Assembly (NCBI RefSeq): GCF_910592395.1
Contig: NC_088315.1
Span: forward strand, 20,340,219-20,404,218
Direction: 5' to 3'
Length of the DNA stretch: 64,000 bases
Origin: Lineus longissimus
Lineage: Eukaryota; Nemertea; Pilidiophora; Heteronemertea; Lineidae
The notes under the pieces were generated by a model. It saw nothing but the letters and a program-made list of their open reading frames with translations, was not told the origin of the DNA and did no database searches. The position numbers were made by a program, and so were the translations under genes. Below are positions 32,646 to 45,229 of the stretch, piece after piece (within the stretch, counting starts at the first letter, position 1; every line of letters begins with the position of its first letter).

Positions 32646-33813
32646 GTTGTGATGTATTCTGAGACAGGATACTTGAGGATAAGGCATCGTTACTGGAGAG
32701 TAATATTGATATAGTCGTAAAGCAATGTTGTGTTTAGTAACTGCATTATAAAGTCACGTTACGTTTGTTTTTGGTTTATCTGACTGGACATAATGGTTAC
32801 GTGCGACAACTGAATTTGATCGTGAATATCCTTCTTCCTCGGCTTTCAACCTGGCTAAACTAAATGCCAATTTCAGGGGTGAGAGTCAGTTCTTTGTTCT
32901 CAAGGGAACAGTCACCCACCCTTGCAATCGGCATCACCTCATTTGGAAGGAGGTCTATTTGCTTTAGGATTTGAAGTTCTAGCTAAAATGGTGCATGGTG
33001 CTTATGATCACCATCTCACACTCGTCGAACACTGTCCGACCGATAACTTTGGTAGGCGTGGCGGGTGTCATCTGTCTTATGTTTTATATACCTATTCAAA
33101 TGAACTGAACAGTGCTTCGACGAGTCCATGTCAGATTACCGGTAGGCCACCATGTACACGTGGGTCCAGTATGGCTATATACACAGTGTACTGTCCATGT
33201 ATCATGTCTGTACAATACGTCCAAGTCAATTGGGTAATAATCTATTGAATCGTTTCTATTTACAGTTGTGAATAGGTCGACCCCGGACCACTTCGCCGTG
33301 GTATAATGCACCATTGTTCCGATTTTGGATACAGACTGTGATCGAGACGAGCAAGGGCATTGAAATGGAGCTCGGTGCTAATAAAAGCATGTAAACATTT
33401 GAAAACTGTTCCTGTTTTGTGGTTCAGTGGCGGGTGATGGTGCTTGTCTCATGATGAGGGACTTCAAATATGATCTTGATATAGTTCAGGAGTCTGTGCT
33501 TGTGACACTAGGATAGCCACCGCACGCCACATCTATCCCATCCGAAAATAAAATGGAAAGGCAATTGGTCGTATGCGACCTACTCGAGAGCAGAGTCTGT
33601 CACCATAGTCGAGTTGATCATGTCTCGGAACATGATTAGCTAATGGGACGACAAACTATTATTTTTAGTTGCTGCATGCTCGCTCAAGCTATTTTCATCA
33701 AAAGACAATCTGACGCGCGATGTCTTCGTGGTTAAATGATAGCGACTCAAACCTTTCTATAAAGCGAACACAGACTGACAAATGATGCAGGTCGATCGTC
33801 GGTCTTACTTTAC
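32646..33813. other. Unassigned stretch
   Basis: Two overlapping ORFs at 32922-33314 on opposite strands have no recognised domain. Nothing else to report. Confidence 0.35.
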
Positions 33814-34602
33814 AAGCTGACATGCATGCATAAAAACCCTAACGGCCAAGTTAGAAAACACGAACGCCCGTCCGCCATGTTTTGAACGACCGGTCAGCCA
33901 TGTTTCAAACGCCCTCAGATATGATAGACCACCAGCAGGCACCAACAGAGCACTGGATGTGGAGCACAGATATGAGCATCAGTTAATATTATCTTACTAT
34001 GGGTGGCCATTGCGACCTCGCGCGATCATTGTTTGAAATCGAATGCTACCTCATCAGACAGTTCCTCATTACGCACATGGTTTTAATACTTGCAAAGCGG
34101 ACAATTGTTTTGCATCTTTAAAACTCAATAAATAGCTGCGTGCTCCTATAATCATCACAGGGTGTCATGTTCATCTCCTGATTATGTATCTTATGAATTC
34201 ACTTTGCCAATATTGTAAAAGGGCAAAATTAAAGGCCACTTTGAAACTGAAAATGGTACAGATGGCACAAAAGACGCCGTTCTGTCAAGTATGTATATGT
34301 GAAATTAAAAACTGAACAGTAGGTTTATTGACAACAACGGCTTCATGGCATAGTTGGTAAGACGGCAAGCATCAAGTGGCGAAGGTTACGAGTTCGAAAC
34401 CGCTCGGGGAATATTTTTTATTTTTTCCTTACACGAGAGCGTCTCTGTGACCCGTCTCGTCAATGAACTTGTTGTCTGTGCAGTCAAGTGAGACCAGTCG
34501 CTGGGTGTCTACCATGTTTCAAGTGCAGTTGGTCGTTTGGTGGTGGGGCGTTTGTGTTTTCTAACTTGGCCGATAGGGTTTTTGTGCATGCATGTCAGCT
34601 TT
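33814..34602. mobile_element. Non-autonomous element of about 790 bp with long TIRs
   Basis: The left end begins AAGCTGACATGCATGCATAA and continues CCCTAACGGCCAAGTTAGAA. The right end, read on the opposite strand, begins AAGCTGACATGCATGCACAA and continues CCCTATCGGCCAAGTTAGAA. Clear similarity spans about 55 bp and decays over about 100 bp. The interior has no transposase frame. A tRNA-like sequence lies inside (34349-34424). A solo right end is at 1707-1793. The superfamily is not identified, and no target-site duplication is obvious. Confidence 0.75.
34349..34424 (+). repeat. tRNA-like sequence, probably a tRNA-derived SINE head
   Basis: Contains an A-box-like TGGCATAGTTGGTAAGACG and a B-box-like GAGTTCGAAACC about 30 bases later, followed by T-rich sequence (TTTTTTATTTTTT) that could end Pol III transcription. 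The acceptor and T stems do not pair properly, so it is not a functional tRNA gene. It lies within the long-TIR element. Confidence 0.4.
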
Positions 34603-37430
34603 AAGAACCTCAACACACATCATGTGGTTCCCAAAGGTGAAATAATGACTCTGTTGAACTAGGCAACGCGAAAATGACATAATCCTCTGCTTGTGGATGT
34701 GACTTATCCAATGAATACCGTAATGACGCTGACACCAAATTTAATACTTCACGTGGAGACTAGGATTACATGAGAATTGCGTATGCGGTTGACATTCACA
34801 GCATACATGTCACCAACTTTGAAACTTTCACCATTGGTTATTGTTCCTCGAAAACTTTTATGTTATGAGTACTATACTTTTCGAATGCAAAGAGTCTTAA
34901 GTCGAAAGAGAAGTGACGTCACACTCTGATGAAGACTCTTGATAGAGTTGAAAGCTTAGGTGAGCTTAAACGCTTTTATTCAGTAACAATGGTCTAATCT
35001 TCGGTTCATTTAGTCTTAATGTACTTTTAAGTGAAAGGCAGAAGTGATAATGCACTTCCGATATTGATCAGGTAAAAGCTCAATGGTTCGATATGAAGAC
35101 GAGTCTTTTTAACCAGGATTGACGCGGGTATTGATTTCATAAAACGGATATCTACAAAATAAAGCCTCATCTCTTCTGGGCTTAGTGTAGTGAAAGCTTA
35201 GTGTACCGAAGCCATCGTCGAATAGAACCAGATACCACTTGCTGACGAGAAAACTAATCGCTATTGATTTAAAATCCTAAGCTACGTGTATGTTTGTAAA
35301 ATCATTTTCGGTCAAAGCTTTGATGCTTTTGTAGTTTAATTTCAAGGAAGCTAGATGTCTAGCTGGGTTGGGGCACGATATCCCTTTAGAAATATGTAAA
35401 ATTGAAGTCGTATTTCCAACTCTCCAATGACATTCGGGGCGAACACGGCAAAATTGTGATTGTTTGAGTCGACACGTGTTTCCGTGATTCACGTTTAACC
35501 TTCATACTAGCAACATTTTCGTTTCATCCTATCCGATCCCAAATTGAGGTTCCATGATGAGCAATGACGTCGGCGGAATCCCAGGCACAACAATAAACAA
35601 CAGTGGCCACGTGAGGTGTATGAATTTGTCCACACAAGTGACTAAAATCGCTGTTTATATGCCGATTTCGACCCTTATGAATAGTTAATTCAAGTATTTT
35701 TCACCCCCCAACAACAATCGCAAATCACAATCAACAATCTGACCTTGCGATGTTCACGTGTTCTTGTTTCTCGGAATATCTAACGAGTCGTGCCTGTCGA
35801 ATGACGTCAGTAGTTTGTTTTTCCAAATTTCTGGCCACGTGACTGCCGGAATGCAAACAATAGCTTATCAACCTGTAATATCAGATATTTTTTATACTTA
35901 CACGTCTTCACAATGCATGCATGCTAGATAACTCGGGTATGACCAGATCACTATTCACATGATATAAGATATTGGTTTTAGGTAGGCATACATCATGTAT
36001 ATGGAATAACTGCAGTAGCATTGACAGTGTGAAATAATTCTACTGTTCGTCGACCAATCCCGAAAAATCGTTAACCAAATGCTGATAGTATACCGTTTTG
36101 TTGTCATTTGAATACAATCAGACTTCGCCGTGATTTGGTTCATTCAACCTAAACCGTGATTGTACTATTAATCCTGCTTTTATGTGATTCGGCAATCACA
36201 TTTTTGTGTGAATTAACAAAATCATGTTTTTATGTGATATAAGCAATCAGGATAAAGCGGGACAAAGGAACAATCACGTTTTTCATGTTGGCCCCGACTG
36301 AATTTATCAGAAATTGTGCTGGTTACCGAAAGGCAAAAATCTTCGGCGAACGCCATTTTAGCTACAAGTATAACCCAGTGAACCACATCAGCAGCAGGTT
36401 GTACTGATTCCGGGGAGATTTGCCTGACATTCAGATAAGTAGACTGGTCTCCTTGATACGTGTCAAGTCAGGTCTAATGATGTGGCCCGGGGCTTCCTTT
36501 GATGTGGCACCCGTTGACATGATCGAGAGATGTCTCAGTATGAAGGGGCTGTAACATAGCTTAACCCTAACTGTAAAGTAATGTCGCTTGTTTTGTGTAC
36601 CAGAACCCGAGATTATGGTCTCGTAGTCGTAAATCCCTGATCAATCACTGACAAAGATGGTAAGGAAAGCTTCCCGGGGTTGGGTTGGGCGGTTGATTTA
36701 CCCTGATTATTCTCTGAAAAGATTGGGAAAGACAACTGCGGGGGGGGGGAGCTGTGTTTACTAAACGTTTTTAGGTATGGTACAAGGCAAATGTCCTCCC
36801 ATCTTGTTTGTACACATCGACATTCTGCGATAGTGAATATAAAAAAGGAGTAATGATAGGGTCATATGTACTTGCCGTACATCTTCAATTAATTTGCCTT
36901 TGAAATAATTGACTTACATTATAATCGCTTTCATCAGAAGTATTTAGTACATCGTATCGACGCAGCTCCGACTCGACTCCTTTGACATTGACAAATACAC
37001 TCCGCACTTAAATTATGCCATCGAATGTCATCTTTTGTAATCCAACTTCAAACATTTTCGGTGGTTGAGAGATGGAGTATTTCCGAAAAAAATGTTCGTA
37101 TCAAGTTGATTAGTCTAGACTGCCTGTAGCGGAGACTTATCGGCACCGAGATTATAGCTTGTCTAAAGCTGGTGCTGAAGTACACTATGTTTTTTCCCTT
37201 ACCTCGAAGGGGATTTGTAGTCAGGCGAGTGCACTTCAGACAAGCCAAAGAAGAAAAAAACCAAATCATGACTTTTTATTGTGATAAACCATGCTAAACC
37301 GTTGAATATGGATTTACCTTGACAACAGGTCGATATGGATGCATGCAACAGGGTCCAATTTGAGCGACACCCTCTAATTCTTAAACGTCCCTTTTAAGAG
37401 CAGGAAGTTGTATGACTCCATATCCCCTTT
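34603..37430. other. 2.8-kb stretch with no supported gene
   Basis: Short ORFs only. A 10-G run is at 36740-36749. CRE-like palindromes GTGACGTCAC (about 34912) and ATGACGTCAG (about 35802) are present but not in a promoter context I can support. TGTGATT words cluster near 36150-36280 as weak inverted repeats. Confidence 0.35.
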
Positions 37431-37604
37431 GAATGAATTCAGGCCTGGTCCAATATATGATAAATTGTCTTTAGACAGAGCCCGCTCGCACCCAGGCCTG
37501 AATTCTTATTGTCCTACTGTTTTATCAAAAGGTTATCAGAGCAAATCTTGAGAACGTCTACCCCCACTCAGCAGCTTCCACGGGCATCGATAGGCCGAAA
37601 ATGG
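37431..37604 (+). repeat. Dispersed repeat E, copy 2
   Basis: Same blocks and order as 12611-12776: GAATTCAGGCCTGG, TTGTCTTTAGACAGAGCCCG, CGCACCCAGGCCTGAATTC, CTGTTTTATCAAAAGGTTAT and ATCGATAGGCC. The terminal hairpin has decayed. Confidence 0.65.
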
Positions 37605-39372
37605 GCAGGGGAAATAAATGTGATTTTAGTGTAATCTGTACAACATTCAAAACAATAATTTCGACTGGACTAAGACAATACATTAATACCCCTGTTGAAA
37701 AGGTCATGGGTGTCATTCCCTTTGATAGATCGTAGGCCAAATCTCAGCAATTACTTAAAGGATTTGCAATATATTAACATCAACGGTATCGAGCTCACTC
37801 CGCATCAAAATAGTGCTTAGGAGCTGTACATGCTTTGTCGTAATCCTACCAAAAAGTTCATCTGTCATCAGCGAAATGAGGACTTGGTATAAGCATACTG
37901 GATAATTAGATCCTTCTTTGCCAGATAGAAGACAGCTCATATTAATTATCGGGGCTTTGATGGCACTCCTTGCGTGCTGACATCCGCAATTAGCCGAATT
38001 CATTCTCTGAATCGGATCACAGGAACTCCCACGGTTCGGACTTCATTTATGAGCTGATAAAGTCAAGCCTATTTCTTTGTTTCGCCAGGTACGTCGTTGC
38101 TGTTCTTGAATATGTATAGTTCTCAGAAAAACCTTCAGCTATTTTATGGATATCTTCTAACAGTAGCAAAGACACACTTATTCGTCTGAAACAGGATATG
38201 TCGCATGCTCACGTTACTTGCAACGTCTGTGCAATTGTCATCTGGCTCATTTCAACCGATGAAGTGTTTTTTCAAAAGTCCCAATTATTCACTCACGTGG
38301 TATTGGTTCTTTGACGTATCAAATACAACATCAGGCTGTGTACACCTTCTTGGAAGTAGAGTTCAGAATATTTATTAGAAATTCATTTGTTTTGGTTTGA
38401 AGAGGCAATGACTGTGTGCTGCTTCAGTAAGTGTAGGGATATGTATATCAACCTTGATGGATCCATCCAATATGGTTACATTATGCAGCCAATGATTTCA
38501 GCAGCGTCTGCTTATGTGCAAGTTATCTTCTTATATACATGGGGTTATTAAACTGTGACGGTATGAGATAAATCGTTGAGGCTATATACCAATATCAACA
38601 CAGTACCGGGTGCAGAGCAGACGTGACAATTTTAGTAAATCTAAGTGTTCCGGAAGCAAGGCCGTATGTTATAGTTAATTTGACAGCGTTGCTCCATTGG
38701 AAGTGATTTTATGGCAGTGCGATGTGTTTAGTTGATTTAACAGCCATATAATTCAACTGCCTCTGTCTTAAGCAGAAGGGGAACAAACGACGGGTGTAGT
38801 GAATAAGCAAAAACTAGCAATGCCATCAACTGGTGCGTTATTGATGAGACGTTCTTAATGCTCAGACGCAGTTTGCATGGCATCAGTAACAGGAAGTTGT
38901 TTGGCACCCGAGAACGAAGTGATTCCCTTTTCGTGCGTGACGTCATCAGTTTTAGTGGTATTTCCCATTTCAAGTCACCAAAACGGGCGGGGAAGCGACT
39001 CTAGTTTCTTCAAGTCGTAACGCTTTTCGACTTCAATTCAAAGACCTCACGGGCACTTCACGCTTTGTAAATTTCTTAACTGTAAAGGTACATCACGCAT
39101 TTGGGGCCAACTCCCTGTTCACATCGTTCCCGGGAGTCGAGTCAATGGTTCGAATTCCCACTGCAAGAACAGTAGACCCCGCCCTGGTGAAAAAATATGG
39201 ATCATCCTTGGTAGTAGACGCCTGACTTTAAATTGACACCCGACTTTAAACTTTAATTGACGCATGATTATAATGCGTAGATGATGATACTAAATATATC
39301 AGCCACAATCCAACAAAAACACGTAACATCAATACTCCAGTCGTTTTCTTGGCTGTGCTAAGTGCCAGTTGA
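37605..39372. other. Unassigned stretch
   Basis: Minus-strand ORFs at 37755-38003 and 38737-38973 show no domains. GGTTCGAATTCCC near 39149 resembles a Pol III B box but has no tRNA fold around it. Confidence 0.35.
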
Positions 39373-39555
39373 TTGCAGTAACGAGTGTGAGCAAGTCGCC
39401 TGATATTGTGTATCATGTTTACCGCTAACATGACCAGGAGCAGAATATTCCATTTGCGAACTCCGCGCCCTGTTATCACTGCAGTCGGTGATAGCTGATG
39501 ACCACATTGCCGCTGGTCATTAGTAAATGCGTGGTCAGTAAAGGGAACATCGTCA
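39373..39555 (-). repeat. Dispersed repeat F, copy 2
   Basis: Reverse complement of the 28677-28845 copy. The 142-codon minus-strand ORF at 39246-39674 spans it; its hydrophobic segments come from repeat DNA and it has no ATG-led domain structure. Confidence 0.6.
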
Positions 39556-39915
39556 TTTACTGGTAATTCTTTAAAAATCTCTGATGCCTCTTGCAAGAAG
39601 AATTTTTCAATTTTGCAGTTTGCTACTCTTATTGAATTACCAGTCGTTACGATACAGAACGCCCTTGGCATCATTCATCTGCTCGGGCTTTGCCTCGACT
39701 TCATTGAACAGTGAATGCCGAACCACTCCTAATGTGATTACAAACGACAAATACAAATCTTCATTTCTTACCGTTTCTCCTAACTGGATTTGTTCAAATC
39801 CAATCACCATGGATTCTTGCTGCCGAGAAGGACACGCACGTATTGGCATCATGATGCAAACACTCGGCTCCTCTCCCACCGGGTAGAAAAACCGATCAGA
39901 AAATGTTAGGAAATA

Positions 39916-40053
39916 CAAGAGAACCTCTGGAGGATACCCTTAGGACTGATAAATGCTGTCTGAGAGGTGTCCCTATAACAGAGGTCCAATGCAGTGGAAA
40001 AGACCAGTTTGGGACCAAATGCAATGTCCTTATTAGAGAGGGAGATTCCACTG
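39916..40053 (-). repeat. TA-flanked MITE with CAGTGGAAYCTC-type ends
   Basis: The left end is CAAGAGAACCTCTGG after a TA. The right end, on the opposite strand, is CAGTGGAATCTCCCT, also flanked by TA. The interior carries GGACA, TGGTCCCAAA and ACCTCTGTTAT words shared with 60832-61170. TA flanks and such ends fit Tc1/mariner-superfamily elements, perhaps pogo-like. The 84-codon plus-strand ORF here is a shadow. Confidence 0.65.
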
Positions 40054-40711
40054 TATCACACCACAGCATTTTGAGAAGTTGCCTATATTTACATATTGAA
40101 ACTGAATGCACCATGATTTTCAAAAAAGTGTTAGTAGTTTTTCCGTTTCTTAAATGAACGTTTCAAATTCAACTGACTTAACGCAATCCACTAATAAACT
40201 CCATGGAGTACTTACCCGGAACAGTTAAGCGGAATTCGACTAATAAATAATCCCCCTTGGATAACATTTAATCTCTAAACTGTCAGTATGACGTAATGAA
40301 GTATGTTTTTGTGCGAGGCAATTTACAAGCGGCAGCAGCAGGAGAAATGAAATAAAACTACAAGTAATAGACATGTCTTAGCAACTGTAGATTAGAGGCA
40401 ATTCATTTGCTTATTCCTAACACATTTCACCAATGTCACCCAGAGTAAATTAGCTTTTCGTCTTGCAAGCTTTATCATCAAAAACTCCAATCAACTGAAA
40501 TGACTTAGTTTGAATTATCAGCCCATCTGGTCTATAGTCACTTTCCAACATCAACCATATCACGCAAGGCTGGTCTATATTTCAGCATTACGTTAATTTG
40601 GGCCTAAATCATTTGATAAAAACCGTGTCCCTCAACTCTTCTATTGTGTTCAAACAAAGAACATATATGCGTGGGCCGAATCCGCTGGCCAAATGGCTCT
40701 GCAAGACAATA
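40054..40711. other. Unassigned stretch
   Basis: No gene or repeat recognised between the two TIR elements. Confidence 0.35.
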
Positions 40712-41119
40712 GCTGCGCTTACACCACGAAATATTGGTGGACCAATTGCACTTACACCACCACATTGCCGCGACAAATTGGTTCGGCAATCCATTGCCGA
40801 TACAAATTGCCGAGCGAATTTGTCCCACCAAGCTTGATGGTCCAAATTCGCCCGGCTTGTTAAAAGTTCGGCTTTGTCGTGGTGTAAGCGCAAATGGATC
40901 GGCAATTAGCTAGTTAGATGGTTCGGCTCCAGGCGGCGCTTTCGAAATGGCGCTTTCTGCCAAGGCTTTCCGCGTTCTGCTTATTGTTTGCGCGCCATCT
41001 GTAGCCGGATTTTATAACTAGCTGCAGCGCTGGTGTAAGCGCTTGGTGGATTTTCGATGGTGCGGCATTGGTTCCCGAACCAAGATTGGTGGTCCATTTT
41101 CAGGTGGTGTAAGTGCGGC
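40712..41119. repeat. TA-flanked TIR element of about 408 bp
   Basis: The left end is GCTGCGCTTACACCAC and the right end, read on the opposite strand, is GCCGCACTTACACCACC. TA dinucleotides flank both (40710-40711 and 41120-41121). The word GGTGTAAGYGC or its complement recurs five times within the element (about 40714, 40748, 40880, 41028 and 41106), so the ends appear partly repeated inside. It contains TTGGTGGTCCA and GGTTCGGCAAT words. There is no transposase frame. It is consistent with a Tc1/mariner-type MITE. Confidence 0.75.
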
Positions 41120-41598
41120 TAATGACTTCAGAGCAGTAACGGGGTTCTAACATGCTAAAATAAAGACCGTTCATACATCAGCCAATGGATTACATTCGTA
41201 TGTATTTCATGTGGTAATATTTCAGCACATCCATTGGTCAGTTGTGATTTATCTGGCGAGTGTTTCACAGGTAAACTCTTACACGAAAGACTCTAAATGA
41301 GATCTACTGTCTCAGATGCATGTCTGAGAACGAATGTGGCAATTTACAAACCAGAACTCAACAACCTGTTTTCAAATGTCGTCTGCTAGCAGTCGGATGT
41401 CGAATGTGCTGATTCTGCGGACAGTCGTATCTGCCATTCGTCGATGGCCCCAAGCCGCGTGGCTGTTAGCCCTTCATACTACGACAGGTTGTCAGCCCCG
41501 GAGACATCACGAGAGAGATGTTCTGGCATCATAGTGGTCCGGGCACCAGCGGTGATAGCGACTGATCTGATACAACGAGCAGGCTTTGAAGCCGTGTC
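41120..41598. other. Unassigned stretch
   Basis: Two overlapping plus-strand ORFs of about 62-66 codons without domains. Confidence 0.35.
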
Positions 41599-41722
41599 AT
41601 CCAGGAAGTTACAGCCAATGAGATTTAGGTAGTTCACGCTGAAGCTGTACATGTTTGTGTATCCAGGAAGTTACAGCCAAGGAGATCTAGGCAGTTCACG
41701 CTGAAGCTGTACATGTTTGTGT
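41599..41722 (+). repeat. Tandem duplication of a 62-bp unit
   Basis: ATCCAGGAAGTTACAGCCAA occurs at 41599 and 41661, each followed by a GAGATYTAGGYAGTTCACGC block and then TGAAGCTGTACATGTTTGTG. The two copies differ at only a few positions. Confidence 0.85.
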
Positions 41723-44700
41723 AGAAATCTGTAGCGATGCAGTGCATATACTTACATTGATTACGTCAAGTTGTCATGCATTGCTATAGCATAGGCGATT
41801 ATTTGGAAACTATATCCTATAGTCGAACTTTAAAATAATTTAAGTTCGAATCAGTGACTTGTCTGTTTAAGCTGAGCATTTGAGGTCATATCTGGTAGGT
41901 TATCGGAATCAAGTGATCATTCCATTCAGTCACGAATTATATGTACACGTGTATATACTGTTTGGTGCTGATAAGGTTTCGTGAAATAACATCTTCATGC
42001 AAAACAATTAACGACGTAACATACGAGGTGATGAGGACCTGGCCCAATTGTTAAAAAAAGCTGGCGTTATCTTCAGTTGGCGTTATGTCTGATTGACATA
42101 ACTGAAGGAGGTGACGCCAAGTAAGGTCAACGCCAGCGTTGGTGACAAAACTAGGCTTGGACAACCGAGCCCTGTTTGTTAAAGCTTGGACTCCGTCAGC
42201 TCGCGAATGGATAATTTCTCAGGCAGTGCTTTGTCAAATGCTGGACTGGGTTCAAGATGACGTCTGCAGTCTGCATCTGACAGGACTTATCACTGGTTCT
42301 TGAAGATCAAAAGACCAACCCTACTATCAACACTCATCAAATAATATGATCGTGTTGTCAGTGAGGCTGGTGTTCTGATCGATTATTTGTCTGTCGAACA
42401 GCATACGAGGAAGCGCCTGTTTCTAATTCTGGTTAGCAAGGCGTACCTTGTTTAACGTAAGTTGATGCCGAGGCATAATTACCAGGTTACAGGGGACAGT
42501 AATCACCTGCTTTGCGGAAATAACACGGACTGTTTTGTGCGAATTGCCGTCATTGTGACGCCAGAAGACAATTAAAAACGTGTACACCATATTAATGAAA
42601 AGGTTGTCTGGGGAAATGGACAGGTGGATCAGACAGTGCTTGTTGAATTAACAGGGATTTATATTGAGATGGTAAAGCTAGAGGCAAGGTTGGTCGGTTT
42701 GCACCAAGCGATTGCGAGAACGCACTCATGGGTGATGGCTTTTTGTGCCCATCTTTGCGCAAACCGAACCAACAGAGCTCTTGCTCTTGTCGCATGCGCT
42801 GTGCGATTCAAGTAACATCACATTTAGTGGAAGACTACCCTAAGGTTTCCACTTTCGATTTTGACAGTGCTTAGTCATTTCATGCCGCACTGCATCGAAA
42901 CAATGCAAAAATCGCATGCGTTGTGAAACTCATATGAGATCGCACCTCCTCTTCTTTTATACTAGTGTGAAACTTAGCTTACTAGTTCTCATGTTTATGA
43001 TATTTCCGCGCAATCTCTTTGCCGAAAGTCGTAATCGGACGAGTGCATATACGTCACGCTCCCAACTCCATCTCTTTGATTAACTGGTCCGGTCCTTCTC
43101 ATCACAATGAGAGTGTCGCGGCTAAGTACTAGATTTGCGTGGCATTACCTTGTCATTTGATTCTCATTTGGGGGATGAAGTGGTGCTTACTGTGAACCAT
43201 CAGGGAAAGTGGTGACGGCGTAAGTGTAAGTGTGTAGTGTAAAGGCTGTTATAAGTCGTAATGTGCCTAGGCTCCCGAGTTGACACCCTTAGAGACTGGA
43301 GGCTTCTGACTTCGTTCATCCCATACAAACCAGTACTTTGAATCCCGACTTTACCCTCCTACGACAATAGCTGAGCGTTGTTTTCGCATCATTGCCGATC
43401 ACGAGAAATGCTGTTGATTCCGCTGGTATGAATATATCAACAGCGACTTTGAGCATCAAGTGACGGCTTCTTACTCGATGGCTCTCCGACTCAGGAGATG
43501 TGAAATTAGCTACTGGTTGGTGTTTACATAACATCAAGGTCAAAGTCAATAATTAGGACAGAAGCTTACCCTGCTAAGAGCCAATCACGGCAAGGAGTAT
43601 CTGAATAAACAGCAAGGCAAACAGTGGTTTAGGAATTCCTCCTTCGGCATTTTCATCAACTTTCATCTGTATGAGCACGTTTTGTTTGAATACTTGTCAA
43701 CATGGGTATGAATGGCATAGGGGTTAGAAAGCCAAGTTCGTAATCTGGAAGTTGTTGGTTCGACTCTCGGAAAGATCACTACTATTTCATCTCCGTGTCC
43801 TTTAGCAATACACCATGCACTGTTTACCCCCGTCCAGGAACATTAAACGTGTCGCAGCTGGTCTGACGATTGACCAGCATTTTGCCAGAGGAGTGATATG
43901 CCTAGTCGCTGAATGCCGCAGAAGGCGTTCTATTTGCATGCGCAGTTGAATCATGAAAACAACCTTTTCGTCAGTATTTGTTGAAATGGCCACTTTAGAC
44001 CTGCAATATCCAAGTACCGCTGCACACGGTGCCATTGAGTGGAGATCGTGTGAAATTGGCCAGAGTTCTAACCGCGAGATTAGACAGACGAGTGCGCTTC
44101 TTTGAAGGCCACTGGCGAGGCGGTGTAGCCCATCATGTAAAGTAAACCATATCAGCTGATGAAGCGACCGAGGATGGAATTAGTTGTACCTATTTTCCGC
44201 ACGATTTCAGTTCCAGCCAATAAGGGTAACCTTTGATATCCAGATGAGCAGATCAATATCAGACCCAAATTACCCGCGGGATTCCTGATTGTCAACTGAC
44301 CTGGAAAGAATGTTATTGGCAAACTGTCGATACAGTAGTTGCAACTTCAACACGAGCTCGTGGCAAATTGCGAACTCAACTTTCATGAACAATATCACTC
44401 ACTGGAGTTGAACTGATTTGTTGTTGGTGTTGAAAAATGTATTGGTAAAGTGCCAAGTGGCGACGATGCATGGACATCTTTATCAAATGAATGACTTATG
44501 ATGTTCTTAACAACGATTTTCTCTCAGTGTGGTGATATTGACAATGAAGTAATCAAAAGGAGATCGTTTCCGTATCTGATCATGACTAGGTACGACCAGT
44601 TGGCTGATACGTGGATGTGGCTGAGGTAAAGTCACAATGTGTACTTCATTTTGAGAAACACTACAAATAGCTTGATGGCTTTATGGAAATAGACATGAAA

Positions 44701-45229
44701 GAAAGAAGTTTGAATTAACATTTATTTCTTTGATGGCTTTTTTTTAATCTCTAACGACCGAAATGTTGAGGGATTAGGCTCACGCTTGGAAGATATTCAT
44801 TGGTAAAGCAAAGAGGTAATTTGAATAAACAAATGAGGAATTTTTCTTGCTCCTGGCGAAAGGGGAAGAAACCTAACAGGCCATTTTCACTGGACGTATC
44901 ATCCTGTGCAAGTTTTCAACATCGGTTAAACTGATCACATCAGCAGTTCGACACAGCAAACATTGTACGACCAGGTGTTGCTACCGACGTGTAATCTGAT
45001 TCCACTCCTTTCTGACGGCCATATTAAAACTTGTTACTTTGATTGTCCAATGTCAACTTCCCCAACACTTTGTAAACACTACAGGGTAAGGCCAATTTCC
45101 TCTTCAAATATACATTGATTGGATTTCAAGCGTGGCTGGGGGTTGATCTCACATTTCTGTTCATCAAACATACTGCGAAACATGATGAGACAACGTTGGC
45201 TATGGTTTTGCCTTGTCCAGTAACAAGTA
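41723..45229. other. 3.5-kb stretch with no supported gene
   Basis: Contains a bulged inverted repeat near 42073-42109 (CTTCAGTT...TTATGTC pairing with GACATAACTGAAG). The ORFs at 42592-42815, 43316-43549 and 43802-44035 have no domains. A tRNA-like sequence is listed separately. Confidence 0.35.
43711..43780 (+). repeat. tRNA-like sequence (SINE-like)
   Basis: ATGGCATAGGGGTTAGAAAG resembles a tRNA A box and TTGGTTCGACTCTCGG resembles a B box at tRNA-like spacing, with an anticodon-like arm (CCAAG, TTCGTAA, TCTGG) between. The stems are imperfect and no acceptor stem forms, so it is more likely a SINE remnant than a tRNA gene. Confidence 0.35.

Noticed and set aside
34349-34424. Functional tRNA gene
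   Set aside because: A and B boxes are present but the acceptor and T stems do not pair; classed as SINE-like.
39246-39674. 142-codon minus-strand ORF with hydrophobic segments resembling membrane helices
   Set aside because: It overlaps a dispersed repeat shared with 28.7 kb in a different frame, and has no recognisable receptor motif.
39903-40157. 84-codon plus-strand ORF
   Set aside because: It lies across a TA-flanked MITE on the opposite strand; translated repeat, not a gene.
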